Below, one piece after another: positions 25,925 through 37,990 of a DNA stretch of 64,000 nt. The DNA lies in the NCBI RefSeq assembly GCF_030762805.1, contig NZ_CP129113.1:1068001-1132000 (forward strand). The letters are read 5' to 3'. The notes under the pieces are model-generated. The model saw only the letters and a list, made by a program, of their open reading frames with translations, did no database searches and was not told where the DNA came from. Position 1 is the stretch's first letter; every line of letters begins with the position of its first letter. The position numbers and the translations under genes are program-made. The stretch comes from Aciduricibacillus chroicocephali (GTDB lineage Bacteria; Bacillota; Bacilli; Bacillales; Amphibacillaceae).

Positions 25925-26829
25925 TGAACAACTATGTAATCAAGGCAGAAGATGCAAAGACACGTATTGACAAGCTGCTTGCAGCCCTGAACCCTGAGCA
26001 GTCTCGTTCCCAACTCCAGAATTGGATTGAGAGTGGACATGTTACTGTTAATGAAAAATCGGTGAAAACGAATTATAAATGCCAGGAAGGAGATGAAATC
26101 AAGTGGAGCGAGCCGGCAGCGGTTCCACTTGAGCTTGAAGCAGAAGATATACCACTTGATATCATATATGAAGATCGCGATGTTCTTGTCGTCAATAAAC
26201 CAAGAGGAATGGTGGTCCATCCATCGGCAGGTCATCGTTCAGGTACGCTGGTGAATGCACTTCTTTACCACTGTAAAGACCTTTCCGGCATTAATGGTGT
26301 GGAACGCCCTGGCATTGTTCACAGAATTGATAAGGATACGAGCGGACTTCTCGTTGTTGCTAAGAATGATAAAGCACATGCCAGTCTTGCTGAACAGTTG
26401 TCGGAGAAAACGATTGAACGTAAATATGAAGCAATCGTTCATGGTATTATCGAACATGAAACGGGTCTTATTGATGCACCTATCGCTAGAGATCCTAAAG
26501 ACAGACAACGCATGGGAGTAGTGCAGGGAGGTAAGCCTGCTGTCACACATTTCCACGTTCTGGAACGCTTTGAAAATTTCACGTATGTTGAATGTCGTTT
26601 GGAGACAGGAAGAACACATCAGATTCGGGTCCATATGCGCTATATTGGGCATCCTTTGGCAGGAGATCCGAAGTATGGGCCGCGCAAGACATTGGACATC
26701 GGAGGACAAGCTTTACATGCTAGGGACATTGGATTTGATCATCCTTCAACAGGAGAATTCATGCGCTTTTCCGTACAAGCACCCCAGTACTTCCAGGATT
26801 TGTTGACAAGACTCGACAAAATGTCTTGA
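25924..26829 (+). CDS. rluD: 23S rRNA pseudouridine synthase RluD family (YlyB)
   Basis: Makes pseudouridines in 23S rRNA, most likely in helix 69. 301 residues: N-terminal S4 RNA-binding domain (TRIDKLLAALNPEQSRSQLQNWI), then the RluA/RluD catalytic domain with VVNKPRGMVVHP, the catalytic motif HRIDKDTSGLL (Asp near residue 137), ETGRTHQIRVHM and HPLAGDPKYG. In B. subtilis the same gene (ylyB) precedes pyrR. Its stop codon overlaps the -35 of the pyr promoter. The exact target site is inference from the family. Confidence 0.93.
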   Translation: MNNYVIKAEDAKTRIDKLLAALNPEQSRSQLQNWIESGHVTVNEKSVKTNYKCQEGDEIKWSEPAAVPLELEAEDIPLDIIYEDRDVLVVNKPRGMVVHPSAGHRSGTLVNALLYHCKDLSGINGVERPGIVHRIDKDTSGLLVVAKNDKAHASLAEQLSEKTIERKYEAIVHGIIEHETGLIDAPIARDPKDRQRMGVVQGGKPAVTHFHVLERFENFTYVECRLETGRTHQIRVHMRYIGHPLAGDPKYGPRKTLDIGGQALHARDIGFDHPSTGEFMRFSVQAPQYFQDLLTRLDKMS

Positions 26830-26854
26830 CTTAAAACAGTATATCTGTAATAAT
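26826..26854 (+). promoter_or_regulatory. pyr operon promoter
   Basis: TTGACT (26826-26831), 17-bp spacer, AATAAT (26849-26854) preceded by TGT, an extended -10. The -35 contains the rluD stop codon. Confidence 0.65.
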
Positions 26855-26882
26855 AGGACCAACTCAATAAGTCCTTTAACAA

Positions 26883-26982
26883 AGTCCAGAGAGGCTTGGA
26901 AGGAAGCGGTTTGCGCATGCGAGATGAGGCATGTGTGCATAGTGACGCCCTTTTTTCCACCTGGAGAGAAGGGCGTTTTCTT
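26883..26982 (+). promoter_or_regulatory. PyrR-dependent attenuator upstream of pyrR
   Basis: AGTCCAGAGAGGCT (26883-26896) is the PyrR-binding anti-antiterminator loop. The terminator arms ACGCCCTT and AAGGGCGT (26945-26976) are followed by TTTTC. With UMP bound, PyrR stabilises the 5' hairpin so that the terminator forms and pyr transcription stops; this is the known B. subtilis mechanism. Confidence 0.92.
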
Positions 26983-27020
26983 ATGTCCGTATAAAGGGCA
27001 GTTAAGAAAGGAGCGGTTAG

Positions 27021-27578
<558 letters not shown>

Positions 27579-27582
27579 TTAA

Positions 27583-27682
27583 GTCCAGAGAGATTTAAAA
27601 GGTTGCAGCGGCATATGTGCATTGATTTTGTCATGCACAAAAAGCCTCTTTGCAGCCATCTGCAAGGAGGCTTTTGTTTTAT
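27583..27682 (+). promoter_or_regulatory. PyrR-dependent attenuator between pyrR and pyrB
   Basis: AGTCCAGAGAGATT (27583-27596) is the PyrR-binding loop. AAAAGCCTC...TGCAG pairs with CTGCA...GAGGCTTTT (27640-27677) and a T-rich run follows. B. subtilis has a third attenuator because of pyrP; here there are two. Confidence 0.92.
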
Positions 27683-27733
27683 GCAAAAAAACCTCTTGCT
27701 CCCTCTAATCCCGGAATTGCCAAGGAGGACAAC

Positions 27734-28636
27734 ATGAAACATTTTATTTCAGCAAGCCAACTTAGCGTCGAAGAAATTCAGGAATTGTTGCAAACTGCAG
27801 AACAACATAGACAACATGACGTGCACATAGCAAAGAAAGTATTCGCGGCCAACCTGTTCTTTGAACCAAGTACACGAACATTGATGAGCTTCATCATTGC
27901 CCAGCGTAAATTGGGTATCGAAGTACTAGACTTTAACCCGCAGAGCTCAAGTGTCCAAAAAGGCGAATCCCTTTATGACACAGCAAAGACATTTGAATCG
28001 CTTGGAGCAGATCTCTTGATAATAAGGCATTCATCAGACCACTGGGTAGATGAGTTCAATTCTAGTATTTCTGTGCCAATCATCAATGCGGGGGCAGGTA
28101 CGTTGGATCATCCAACGCAATGCATGATTGACCTTGATACGATTTATCAGGAATTCGGATCCTTTAAAGGTCTTAATGTTGTTATTGTAGGCGATATTCG
28201 TCATAGCCGTGTCGCTCATTCAGACGCAGTAGCCTTGCAGAAGCTTGGAGCTAATGTATATTTAAGTGCTGCCCCGGGCTTTGAAGATCCTACATTAGAT
28301 CTTCCTTACATCTCAATAGACGAAGCTGTTGAGATGTGTGATGTAGTTATGCTGCTCCGCATCCAGCATGAACGTCATAATGAATATACTGATCCAATGC
28401 TGAATTATCACCAATGCTATGGTCTGACAACAGAACGTGAGAGAAGAATGAAAAAAGATGCGATCATCATGCATCCGGGTCCTGTTAACCGCAATGTTGA
28501 AATTGCATCTTCTCTTGTTGAATGTGAACGCTCTAGAATATTCAAACAAATGGCGAATGGCGTGCACGTTCGCTCTGCAATTATGGTAACCTTATTAAAA
28601 GAATGGGGGATTATAGATGAAAACTCTATTGTATAA
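27734..28636 (+). CDS. pyrB: aspartate carbamoyltransferase catalytic chain PyrB
   Basis: Condenses carbamoyl phosphate with aspartate, the first committed step of pyrimidine synthesis. 300 residues from ATG 27734 (AAGGAGGACAAC upstream). The core phosphate loop PSTRT is intact, as are [16 protein letters not shown] and [11 protein letters not shown]. The loop continues LMSFII where the family normally has RxSFE: the usual Arg and Glu, which pair with each other in the E. coli enzyme, are Leu and Ile here. All commonly named catalytic residues appear kept, so I expect activity. It overlaps pyrC by 20 bp. Confidence 0.93.
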   Translation: MKHFISASQLSVEEIQELLQTAEQHRQHDVHIAKKVFAANLFFEPSTRTLMSFIIAQRKLGIEVLDFNPQSSSVQKGESLYDTAKTFESLGADLLIIRHSSDHWVDEFNSSISVPIINAGAGTLDHPTQCMIDLDTIYQEFGSFKGLNVVIVGDIRHSRVAHSDAVALQKLGANVYLSAAPGFEDPTLDLPYISIDEAVEMCDVVMLLRIQHERHNEYTDPMLNYHQCYGLTTERERRMKKDAIIMHPGPVNRNVEIASSLVECERSRIFKQMANGVHVRSAIMVTLLKEWGIIDENSIV

Positions 28637-29909
28637 TGCGAAACGATTGAATGAAGATGGCGCTATTGTAGAGACAAGCCTGCTCATTGAAGATGGAAAA
28701 GTCAAGGAAATTGCTGCAGGAATCGATTCAGCAGCTGATCAGAAGATTGATTGTGAAGGGCATCTTCTTCTGCCAGGTCTTGTGGATGTACATATTCATT
28801 TGCGCGAACCAGGCGGTGAACATAAAGAAACAATCAAGACTGGAACGGAAGCTGCTGCACGTGGAGGATTTACAACAATCTGTTCCATGCCAAATACAAA
28901 ACCTGTACCGGACTCTGTAGAGAATCTTCAAGATGTCAATCGTCGAATTGAAGAAACCGCAGCTATTCGTGTATTGCCATATGCCTCTATTACAAGAGAA
29001 CTTCAAGGCGGCGGTGAATTGACTGATATTCCTGCCCTTGCAAAAAATGGAGCATTTGCATTTACTGATGACGGTGTTGGTATCCAGACCGCTCATGACA
29101 TGCTTACAGCAATGAAACTTGCTGCAAAAGAAAATAAAGCTGTAGTTGCTCACTGTGAAGACAATTCTATCGTTTATGGTGGGGTTGTACATGACGGTGA
29201 AGTAGCTGAGCGCTTAGATTTGCCGGGACTTCCTGGTTTGAGTGAATCTGTTCAAATTGCTCGTGACGTATTGCTAGCTGAAGAGGCGAATTGCCATTAT
29301 CATGTCTGCCATATTAGCACGAAGGAATCTGTTCGCGCTGTTCGTGATGCAAAAGCTGCTGGGATTAAAGTGACTGCAGAAGTAACACCACATCATCTAT
29401 TGCTTACTGAATTTGATGTCGTAGATCGAAATGATACGAATTTCAAGATGAATCCGCCATTAAGAAGCAAGGAAGATCATCAGGCAATTCTTGATGGACT
29501 TTTTGACGGTACTATTGATTTCATCGCTACTGACCATGCACCTCATGCAGAAGAGGAGAAAGCAAAAGGATTTATTGAATCTCCGTTTGGTATTGTCGGC
29601 CTTGAAACAGCATTCCCGCTCATGTACACATACTTTGTCCAAGAAGGCAAATGTACCCTGAAGCAGCTTGTTGAATGGATGGCAACGAAACCTGCTGATG
29701 TATTTGACCTGCCATATGGTAAAATGGAAGAAGGCGCAGTGGCTGATCTTGTCCTTATGGATCTTGATAATGAATATACAATTGACAAAAATGATTTCAA
29801 ATCAAAAGGTCGTAACACGCCATTCCATGGCTGGAAAGTGAAAGGCCGTCCGGTTCTGACGATTTTTGAAGGTGAAATTGTCTATGATTTGAAAAAAGAA
29901 GGCAAGTAA
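28617..29909 (+). CDS. pyrC: dihydroorotase PyrC
   Basis: Zinc amidohydrolase that closes carbamoyl aspartate to dihydroorotate. 430 residues, class I type. Metal ligands appear in [27 protein letters not shown] and [19 protein letters not shown] lies inside the end of pyrB and the gene overlaps pyrB by 20 bp, so translation is coupled. In B. subtilis pyrAA and pyrAB (carbamoyl phosphate synthase) come next; here only 51 bp separate pyrC from pyrK. Confidence 0.97.
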   Translation: MKTLLYNAKRLNEDGAIVETSLLIEDGKVKEIAAGIDSAADQKIDCEGHLLLPGLVDVHIHLREPGGEHKETIKTGTEAAARGGFTTICSMPNTKPVPDSVENLQDVNRRIEETAAIRVLPYASITRELQGGGELTDIPALAKNGAFAFTDDGVGIQTAHDMLTAMKLAAKENKAVVAHCEDNSIVYGGVVHDGEVAERLDLPGLPGLSESVQIARDVLLAEEANCHYHVCHISTKESVRAVRDAKAAGIKVTAEVTPHHLLLTEFDVVDRNDTNFKMNPPLRSKEDHQAILDGLFDGTIDFIATDHAPHAEEEKAKGFIESPFGIVGLETAFPLMYTYFVQEGKCTLKQLVEWMATKPADVFDLPYGKMEEGAVADLVLMDLDNEYTIDKNDFKSKGRNTPFHGWKVKGRPVLTIFEGEIVYDLKKEGK

Positions 29910-29960
29910 TTGCAAGACGTCTTATGAACGGAAATGAATACAACCTTGAGGTGCTTATCA

Positions 29961-31626
<1,666 letters not shown>

Positions 31627-31627
<1 letters not shown>

Positions 31628-32340
31628 TGGACCATCATAATATGTATCTCGCACTTGATCTGCCTAACTGGGAAGAGGCAGGAAAGTTTTTGGATGATAA
31701 TAAACTTCACGGTGTGCCTGTAAAAGTAGGCATGGAAATGTTTTACCGAGAAGGCATTTCAGTAATTGAAAAACTTAAGGAAAACAATCACCCGATTTTC
31801 CTTGATTTAAAATTGCATGATATCCCTACAACGGTTATGCGTGCAATGAAAAATCTAGCGCGTCTTGATGTTGATATGGTGACAATCCATGCACTTGGCG
31901 GTGGGGAAATGATCGCAGGGGCGAAAGAAGGTCTGATTGCAGGATCAAGATCAGGAAAAGAAACAAAGCTTGTCGCTGTGACACTTCTTACGTCAATGGA
32001 TCAAAATGCACTTAACAATGAAGTTGGTATTCAGGGAGAAATGACTGAACAGGTCATCCGTCTGGCTTCAGTTGCAAAAGACAATGGAGCAGACGGTGTT
32101 GTATGCTCTGTTCATGAAGCAAAGCAAGTTAAGGATCAGTGTGGCCCTGAGTTTCTCACAGTTACTCCAGGAATCCGTCTTGTAAAATCGCAGCAAGATG
32201 ATCAAAAGCGTGTCGCAACACCGAAATTTGCCAGGGAAAACGGTTCAGACATCATAGTTATCGGCAGAAGCATTACCCAGGCAGAGAACCCGGTTCGTGC
32301 CTATCAGCAAGCGTTGGGAGGATGGCATGATGGCAAGTAA
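31627..32340 (+). CDS. pyrF: orotidine 5'-phosphate decarboxylase PyrF
   Basis: Decarboxylates OMP to UMP. 237 residues, TIM barrel. The catalytic Lys-Asp array is visible in FLDLKLHDIPTTV, and TPGIRL plus DIIVIGRSIT form the phosphate site. ATG 31627 shares its A with the pyrD stop, and GGAAAGGGGATCC lies upstream. The reading frame extends further 5' inside pyrD, but that part is not conserved. Confidence 0.97.
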
Positions 32341-32944
32341 GCATGATATTGTAAAGGATCTTCTTGATATAAAAGCAGTGCAAATCAAAACAGAAGGCTA
32401 CTTCACATGGACTTCAGGGTTAAAATCACCAATCTATTGTGACAACCGCCTAACAATGTCTTATCCGGCAGTCCGCCGTAAGATTGCAAAAGCTTTTGCA
32501 GAGAAAATTAAGGAACTCGGTGTAAAGCCGGATGTGATTGCCGGTTGTGCAACTGCGGGTATTCCACATGCTGCTTGGCTTGCAGAAGAACTTGATCTTC
32601 CAATGGTTTATGTGCGCAGTAAGCCAAAAGCACATGGAAAAGGCAATCAGATTGAAGGTGCAGTTTCTGCGGGTCAAAAAGCGATTGTAATTGAGGATCT
32701 CATTTCTACAGGTGGTTCCAGCATTGAATCTGCTAAAGCACTTCAGGCAGAGGGCGTGGAGGTCATTCAAGTTATGGCGATCTTTACATACGGTCTAGAC
32801 AAAGCGAAGAACAATTTCGCTGAAGCAGGTCTAGATTACTCCACAATCTCAGGATTTGACCAGCTGATCGACCTGCTTGTAGATGAGGGAGAGATTACGA
32901 CAGCTGATAAGGAAAAGCTTCTTGACTGGCGCAGTCAATTGTAA
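32330..32944 (+). CDS. pyrE: orotate phosphoribosyltransferase PyrE
   Basis: Joins orotate and PRPP to give OMP. 204 residues. The PRPP loop is IVIEDLISTGGSS, and the flexible loop carries KPKAHGKGNQIEG. FTWTSGLKSPIYCDNR is a family mark. Two adjacent ATGs (32327, 32330) are possible; the second is 8 bp after GGGAGG and gives MASKHDIV. It overlaps pyrF by 11 bp and ends the operon at a strong terminator. Confidence 0.97.
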   Translation: MASKHDIVKDLLDIKAVQIKTEGYFTWTSGLKSPIYCDNRLTMSYPAVRRKIAKAFAEKIKELGVKPDVIAGCATAGIPHAAWLAEELDLPMVYVRSKPKAHGKGNQIEGAVSAGQKAIVIEDLISTGGSSIESAKALQAEGVEVIQVMAIFTYGLDKAKNNFAEAGLDYSTISGFDQLIDLLVDEGEITTADKEKLLDWRSQL

Positions 32945-32971
32945 AAGAGCTGAATCATCAGCTCTTTTTTT
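32944..32971 (+). terminator. rho-independent terminator after pyrE
   Basis: AAAGAGCTGA pairs with TCAGCTCTTT around ATCA, with a long T run, directly after the pyrE stop. Confidence 0.95.
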
Positions 32972-32997
32972 GTTTATATAAAGGCAAAAAGTGGAAT
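32972..32997 (+). promoter_or_regulatory. possible sigma-B promoter for ohr
   Basis: GTTTAT (32972-32977), 14-bp spacer, TGGAAT (32992-32997) resembles the B. subtilis general-stress form GTTTAA-N14-GGGTAT. The B. subtilis paralogue ohrB is under sigma-B. The -10 is imperfect and this is a suggestion only. Confidence 0.3.
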
Positions 32998-33032
32998 AAT
33001 CCCATTATTAATACAAGGAAGGGTGTTGCGAT

Positions 33033-33452
33033 ATGGGAAAAGTGTTCTTTACATCAAAAGCAACTGCGAAAAATGGACGTGATGGCCATGTTAAATCTGA
33101 CGATGGTTTAATTGATTTTGATTTAGTGAACCCCCTTAGTAAACGTGATGTTAAAGGTTCAAATCCGGAGCAATTGTTTGCAGCTGCCTATTCCGCTTGC
33201 TTTGATGGTGCGCTGAATAAAGTTGCAAAGAAGAAGAGCCTTACAATAGACTCGGAAACAACAGCTGAAATTGGATTTCTCGAAGATGATGCAGATAGTG
33301 GTTTTAAGATCCAGGCAGATTTATATGTAGAGATTAATGGAGTGAGCCCAGAACAGGCAGAAGAACTTGTAGAGGCGGCTCATCAAGTATGTCCTTATTC
33401 AAAAGCAACACGTGGTAATATTGAAGTCAAACTTCATCCAATTGCAAAATAA
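33033..33452 (+). CDS. ohr: organic hydroperoxide resistance protein, Ohr/OsmC family
   Basis: Thiol peroxidase that reduces organic hydroperoxides. 139 residues. Both redox cysteines are present in the Ohr contexts YSACFDGAL (peroxidatic) and VCPYSKATRGN (resolving), and the N-terminal region KNGRDGHVKSDDGLIDFDL is the dimer part. GGAAGGGTG precedes the ATG. It is a single-gene unit between the pyr operon terminator and a convergent rqcH. This location is not the B. subtilis one, where ohrA-ohrR-ohrB lie elsewhere; no OhrR regulator is nearby. Confidence 0.94.
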   Translation: MGKVFFTSKATAKNGRDGHVKSDDGLIDFDLVNPLSKRDVKGSNPEQLFAAAYSACFDGALNKVAKKKSLTIDSETTAEIGFLEDDADSGFKIQADLYVEINGVSPEQAEELVEAAHQVCPYSKATRGNIEVKLHPIAK

Positions 33453-33456
33453 TAGA

Positions 33457-33496
33457 AGAAGCTGGCAGAGCTTAGTTAGCTCCTGCCAGCTTCTTT
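33457..33496. terminator. bidirectional terminator between ohr and rqcH
   Basis: GAAGCTGGCAG (33458-33468) pairs exactly with CTGCCAGCTTC (33483-33493), with A runs on the left and T on the right. The right arm lies within the last codons and stop of rqcH, so the structure serves both convergent genes. Confidence 0.85.
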
Positions 33497-35194
33497 CATT
33501 TCTCTAATTTTTCTTTCTTCAGGTGTTACAAACACTGTTTTTTGATTATCGTAGGTTACAAAACCAGGCTTCGCACCACTCGGTTTCTTAACGTGTCGAA
33601 CTTTTGTGTAATCTACAGGAACAGAAGAAGATTCACGGGACTTACTAAACCAAGCTGCGAGTTGAGCTGCTTCCAGGATTGTTGTTTCACTCGGATCTTC
33701 AGAGCGGATGATAACATGGGAGCCTGGTATATCTTTTGTATGCAGCCAGATTTCATCTCGGCGGGCAATCCGGTTTGTAAGGTGATCATTCTGTTTATTG
33801 TTTTTACCTACAAAAATTACTGTGCCATCTGAAGCAGCGAACTGTTCTGGCTCCGGTTTTTGTGACTTGTTCTTTTGTTTTGTCGTAGTTTTTTTCTTCA
33901 AATAGCCTTCTTGCAGCAATTCCTCACGTATTTCCTCAAGATCTTCAACACGCGCACTGTCTATTTGCTGAAGCAAGGAATCGAGATAATCGATTTCTGC
34001 CTTCGTCTTTTTCATTTCGGTTTCCATATGAACTTTTGAATGTTTTAGCTTTTGGTAGGTTTTATAATAACTTTGAGCGTTATCACTTGGACTCTTTTGT
34101 TGATTGAGTTCAATAGTCACCTTTTTTTGTTCAGGATCATAATAGTCAGTCACCTCAACTGATCTATCTCCTTGTTTTACGAGATGGAGATGCGCTGTCA
34201 ACAGTTCACCGAGACGTTGATATTTCTCTGCGTCCTCTGACTTTTGTATTGTGTTCTCCTGTTTTACAAGCTTACGTTCGTTCTTTTCTTTCTCTGTTTT
34301 AAGGAAACGATGCAAATCTTTGGCCTGCTGACGAACCCGGTCACGTTGAGCTTTACCGGAATAAAATTGGTCTAGCATTGTCTGTACATCCGCAAAAGTT
34401 TCTTTTTCACCTTTAACTGACGTAAGATTTAAAACGTGAAAATCTTCTTTATCCCCGTTTATATAAGTGGACGGGTCAAGATTGCCTTCTTCAATTTGCT
34501 GTTTCATTTCCAGAAATGCACGTTCATAATTACTTCTCTCTCCAAGACCTGCTCGTGAGACGAGCTCTTTGGCGATCACAGTCGAGAAACCAGTCAGATT
34601 GCTCACGATCTGTTTGTCGATTCGCCCCTGGTTAAAGTCAATGAGGCGGATAAATCCTTCGCCATCCAGTTCGAGCGGATTTACTTTTTCCTGGGCAGGT
34701 GGAAGTACATAGGGCTGGCCAGGTAAAATGGAACGAACCCGATTCTGTGCACTGGAAATATGTTTTATGCTGTCAATGATGTTGTTCTTATCAGCATCGA
34801 CAAGCATAATATTGCTATGTTTGCCCATGATTTCTATATTAAGCTGCCTGGTCGAAATGTCTCCTATTTCATTACGGGCTTGCATTTCCATGGTGACAAT
34901 ACGTTCCATTCCGAATTGACGGATTTCCTGAATAACAGCACCAGTAAGATGCTTGCGCAACACCATGCAAAACATCGGTGGTTCTTGAGGATTGGCAAAT
35001 TTGTCACCTGTCAAGTGAAGCCGCGCATAATTCGAATGAACAGATACGACCATGTTTCGGTTCTTGCCTTTTGCCCTGATTTGCAGAACAATTTCTGTAG
35101 GAGAAGGCTGGTATATTTTATTAATTCTGCCCCCGGTTAGCATTTCTGCAAGTTCTCCGGTAACAGCTCTTGTTACGATTCCATCAAATGGCAT
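33476..35194 (-). CDS. rqcH: ribosome quality control factor RqcH (NFACT, YloA / FbpA)
   Basis: Binds stalled 50S subunits and adds C-terminal alanine tails to nascent chains, marking them for degradation. 572 residues, the B. subtilis length. It starts MPFDGIVTRAVTGEL; NFACT-N contains GRINKIYQPSPTEIVLQIR and MFCMVLRKHLTGAVI, a long coiled coil spans about 280-430, and NFACT-R ends with DEIWLHTKDIPGSHVIIRS and TKVRHVKKPSGAKPG. AGAGGTGATCGC precedes the start at 35194; the frame runs further upstream without conservation. YlmH, a pathway partner, is also encoded here. Confidence 0.95.
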   Translation of the reverse strand: MPFDGIVTRAVTGELAEMLTGGRINKIYQPSPTEIVLQIRAKGKNRNMVVSVHSNYARLHLTGDKFANPQEPPMFCMVLRKHLTGAVIQEIRQFGMERIVTMEMQARNEIGDISTRQLNIEIMGKHSNIMLVDADKNNIIDSIKHISSAQNRVRSILPGQPYVLPPAQEKVNPLELDGEGFIRLIDFNQGRIDKQIVSNLTGFSTVIAKELVSRAGLGERSNYERAFLEMKQQIEEGNLDPSTYINGDKEDFHVLNLTSVKGEKETFADVQTMLDQFYSGKAQRDRVRQQAKDLHRFLKTEKEKNERKLVKQENTIQKSEDAEKYQRLGELLTAHLHLVKQGDRSVEVTDYYDPEQKKVTIELNQQKSPSDNAQSYYKTYQKLKHSKVHMETEMKKTKAEIDYLDSLLQQIDSARVEDLEEIREELLQEGYLKKKTTTKQKNKSQKPEPEQFAASDGTVIFVGKNNKQNDHLTNRIARRDEIWLHTKDIPGSHVIIRSEDPSETTILEAAQLAAWFSKSRESSSVPVDYTKVRHVKKPSGAKPGFVTYDNQKTVFVTPEERKIREMKEAGRS

Positions 35195-35213
35195 GCGATC
35201 ACCTCTGCTCTGC

Positions 35214-35222
35214 ATTATAGCA
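35214..35222 (-). promoter_or_regulatory. extended -10 promoter candidate for rqcH
   Basis: On the minus strand this reads TGC-TATAAT, about 20 bp before the rqcH start. A TTGTCC lies 10 bp further upstream, too close for a standard -35. Confidence 0.45.
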
Positions 35223-35295
35223 TGATTGTGGACAAGGCTGCATACATATCCCTTAAGGGTCATGAAGAACAGTATTGACAACGGGGGAATGTAAA

Positions 35296-37944
35296 GTGAA
35301 TTGGTACCAGCTTGGGAAAGCAGAGGTGGAGAAGAAACTCGCCTGTGATGTTCAAAAAGGGCTCGCTGACAAGGAAGCTGAAAAACGAGGCATGAAATTC
35401 GGGCCAAACGTTTTGAGCAGCGAGAAGCAGACTTCTAGATGGCTCATATTTCTGAAACAATTTCAGGATTTTATGGTCATCGTCCTTTTGGCGGCGACGC
35501 TCATATCTGGCTTGCTAGGGGAGTATGTAGACGCGATCGCAATCATGGTCATCGTCTTTGTAAACGGATTAATTGGCTATTTTCAGGAGCAGAAAGCCGA
35601 AAAGTCCCTAGAAAAGTTGAAAGAGCTTGCGGCTCCGGTCGCTACCGTTCTACGGGAAGGGGCCTGGGAACAGATTCCATCAAAAAACCTTGTGCCTGGT
35701 GATGTTGTGAAGCTTTCAAGCGGTGATAGAATTGTCGCTGATATGCGCATCATCGAGACAAAAGGACTCGAAACCGAAGAATCTGCTCTTACAGGAGAAT
35801 CGCTTCCTGTACTGAAGAGTGATCAAGCAATTCGAACGGTTGGTCTTGAAGCGCAAGATCAGACGAATATGGCGTTTATGGGCACGCTCGTTACGAAAGG
35901 ATCCGGAAAAGCGATTGTTACATCAACTGGAATGGACACAGTGATGGGCCAAATCGCCACATTAATGTCCACGGCAAAGAAGACTGCCACACCGCTTGAA
36001 TACAAGCTGGCTGAGCTTGGAAAGATTCTTATAGCTGTAGCACTTGGCCTCACTGTACTTGTCGTAGTCCTGGGTATTGTTCAAGGGCATCCAGTTTATA
36101 ATATGTTCCTTGCCGGGGTATCACTTGCCGTCGCCGCAATTCCAGAGGGGTTACCGGCAATTGTTACTGTAGCTTTGTCTCTAGGTGTTCAGAGAATGAT
36201 TCGCAAAAAAGCAATTGTCCGTAAACTGTCTGCTGTCGAGACACTTGGTTGTGCCTCTGTCATTTGTTCGGACAAGACAGGAACACTTACGGAAAATCGC
36301 ATGACAGTTAAGGAGCTTTACTTGAATGATCGCCAATTCTCTGTAACCGGGGATGGTTATGATCTTGCCGGGAAGTTCCTTGACTCAAGTGGACGTGACG
36401 TTAGTTCATCACCGAATTTGGAAGCGATGCTCCTATATGGTTCAATCTGTAATAATGCTGAGCTGCAAGTTAAAAAAGGGAAGCATTTGGTAAGCGGCGA
36501 TCCGACTGATGGAGCATTGCTTATTGCAGCACGCAAAGCCGGTATTGATTACAAGGCTGCTGAAATGTATAAAACAATCCGGGAGTATCCTTTTGATTCA
36601 GATCGTAAAAGAATGAGTGTCATTGTAGAAGGTCCGGAGAAAGAGCGGATTCTTATTGTTAAAGGTGCGCCTGATGTGCTTCTCCCAAGATGTTCTTTCC
36701 AACTTGGAGAAAGAGGAAAAGAACTTCTGAAAGAACCGCAAAGAGTTGGACAGGCGATCGATCAAATGGCTTCGAGAGCGCTTCGCACATTGGCAATTGC
36801 TGTGAAACCTCTGCCTGAAGGACAGCTTGGAGAGGCTTCCATGCTTGAAAAAGATCTTACTTTCATCGGTCTGTACGGAATGATTGATCCGCCACGCAAA
36901 GAAGTAGCAGGAGCAGTCAAGGAATGCCGCGAAGCTGGTATTAAAACCGTCATGATAACAGGAGATCACGAACTGACTGCCAAGGCGATAGCTGAACAGA
37001 TTGGCATTTTACCATCTGGTGGTAAAGTTGTCTCAGGCAAGGAATTGAATGAAATGACAGAGAAGCAACTTGCAACTGTTATTGATGATGTGTATGTTTT
37101 TGCCAGAGTCACACCTGCTCATAAATTGAAAATAGTAAATGCCTTCCAGGATAAAGGTCATATTGTCGCCATGACAGGAGATGGTGTAAACGATGCACCG
37201 GCAATAAAGGCGAGTGACATCGGAATTAGTATGGGTATCACAGGAACAGATGTAACAAAAGAAGCATCCTCGTTAGTTTTAATGGATGATAATTTCGCAA
37301 CAATTAAATCTGCCATTCACGAGGGTCGGAATATTTATGAGAACATACGGAAGTTCATCCGTTACTTGCTTGCATCAAACGTCGGCGAAATTCTTGTAAT
37401 GCTGTTTGCGATTTTGCTTTCCATGCCTCTACCGCTCGTTCCGGTTCAGATACTGTGGGTAAACCTTGTTACTGATGGATTGCCAGCTATTGCGCTAGGG
37501 CTTGACCAGCCTGAAGGTGACGTCATGAAGAAGAAACCGCGCAATCCTAGAGAAGGTATATTTTCCCGCGGACTCGGTTTTAAAATTATAAGCCGTGGGA
37601 TTCTGATTGGGATTGTTACGCTAATCGCTTTCATAATCAGCTATCAGAACAACCCTGACCAGCTCACATACGCTCGTACTGTCGCATTTGCTACTCTTGT
37701 TATGGCGCAGTTGATACATGTATTCGATTGCCGCAGCGACCACTCAGTCTTTGCCCGTAATCCACTGCAAAACGTTTATCTCGTGTTTGCTGTGATCTCA
37801 TCTGTTGCATTGCTAGCTGTCGTCATTTACTGGCAGCCGCTTCAGCCGATTTTCCATACAATGGAACTTGGTCTCAGAGAGTGGCTTCTAATTCTTGGCT
37901 GTGCGGCATTGCCAACTGCATTGTTCGGCTTCACGAAAAAATAA
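35296..37944 (+). CDS. yloB: calcium-transporting P-type ATPase, YloB type (P2A)
   Basis: SERCA-like membrane pump that exports Ca2+ using ATP; in B. subtilis YloB is linked to spore formation and heat resistance. 882 residues with ten predicted membrane helices. Marks in order: LTGES (actuator), [15 protein letters not shown] in helix 4, phosphorylation site [59 protein letters not shown] and [17 protein letters not shown] in helix 6. Start GTG 35296 follows GGGGGA at 9 bp; TTG 35275 is in frame but less likely. Ion choice is inferred from family. Confidence 0.93.
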   Translation: MNWYQLGKAEVEKKLACDVQKGLADKEAEKRGMKFGPNVLSSEKQTSRWLIFLKQFQDFMVIVLLAATLISGLLGEYVDAIAIMVIVFVNGLIGYFQEQKAEKSLEKLKELAAPVATVLREGAWEQIPSKNLVPGDVVKLSSGDRIVADMRIIETKGLETEESALTGESLPVLKSDQAIRTVGLEAQDQTNMAFMGTLVTKGSGKAIVTSTGMDTVMGQIATLMSTAKKTATPLEYKLAELGKILIAVALGLTVLVVVLGIVQGHPVYNMFLAGVSLAVAAIPEGLPAIVTVALSLGVQRMIRKKAIVRKLSAVETLGCASVICSDKTGTLTENRMTVKELYLNDRQFSVTGDGYDLAGKFLDSSGRDVSSSPNLEAMLLYGSICNNAELQVKKGKHLVSGDPTDGALLIAARKAGIDYKAAEMYKTIREYPFDSDRKRMSVIVEGPEKERILIVKGAPDVLLPRCSFQLGERGKELLKEPQRVGQAIDQMASRALRTLAIAVKPLPEGQLGEASMLEKDLTFIGLYGMIDPPRKEVAGAVKECREAGIKTVMITGDHELTAKAIAEQIGILPSGGKVVSGKELNEMTEKQLATVIDDVYVFARVTPAHKLKIVNAFQDKGHIVAMTGDGVNDAPAIKASDIGISMGITGTDVTKEASSLVLMDDNFATIKSAIHEGRNIYENIRKFIRYLLASNVGEILVMLFAILLSMPLPLVPVQILWVNLVTDGLPAIALGLDQPEGDVMKKKPRNPREGIFSRGLGFKIISRGILIGIVTLIAFIISYQNNPDQLTYARTVAFATLVMAQLIHVFDCRSDHSVFARNPLQNVYLVFAVISSVALLAVVIYWQPLQPIFHTMELGLREWLLILGCAALPTALFGFTKK

Positions 37945-37953
37945 TGATGTAAT

Positions 37954-37984
37954 ACCGGTTTCTATTTAAGAAGCCGGTTTTTTG
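37954..37984 (+). terminator. rho-independent terminator after the P-type ATPase
   Basis: ACCGGTTTCT pairs with AGAAGCCGGT (one G-U) and six Ts follow. Confidence 0.9.
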
Positions 37985-37990
37985 TATGAA

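Noticed and set aside
29910-29960. Possible remnant of carbamoyl phosphate synthase between pyrC and pyrK
   Set aside because: Only 51 bp and no recognisable coding remnant.
35195-35407. N-terminal extension of RqcH up to 35407
   Set aside because: The family starts at MPFDGIV (35194), and the extension would overlap the divergent ATPase start and its ribosome site.
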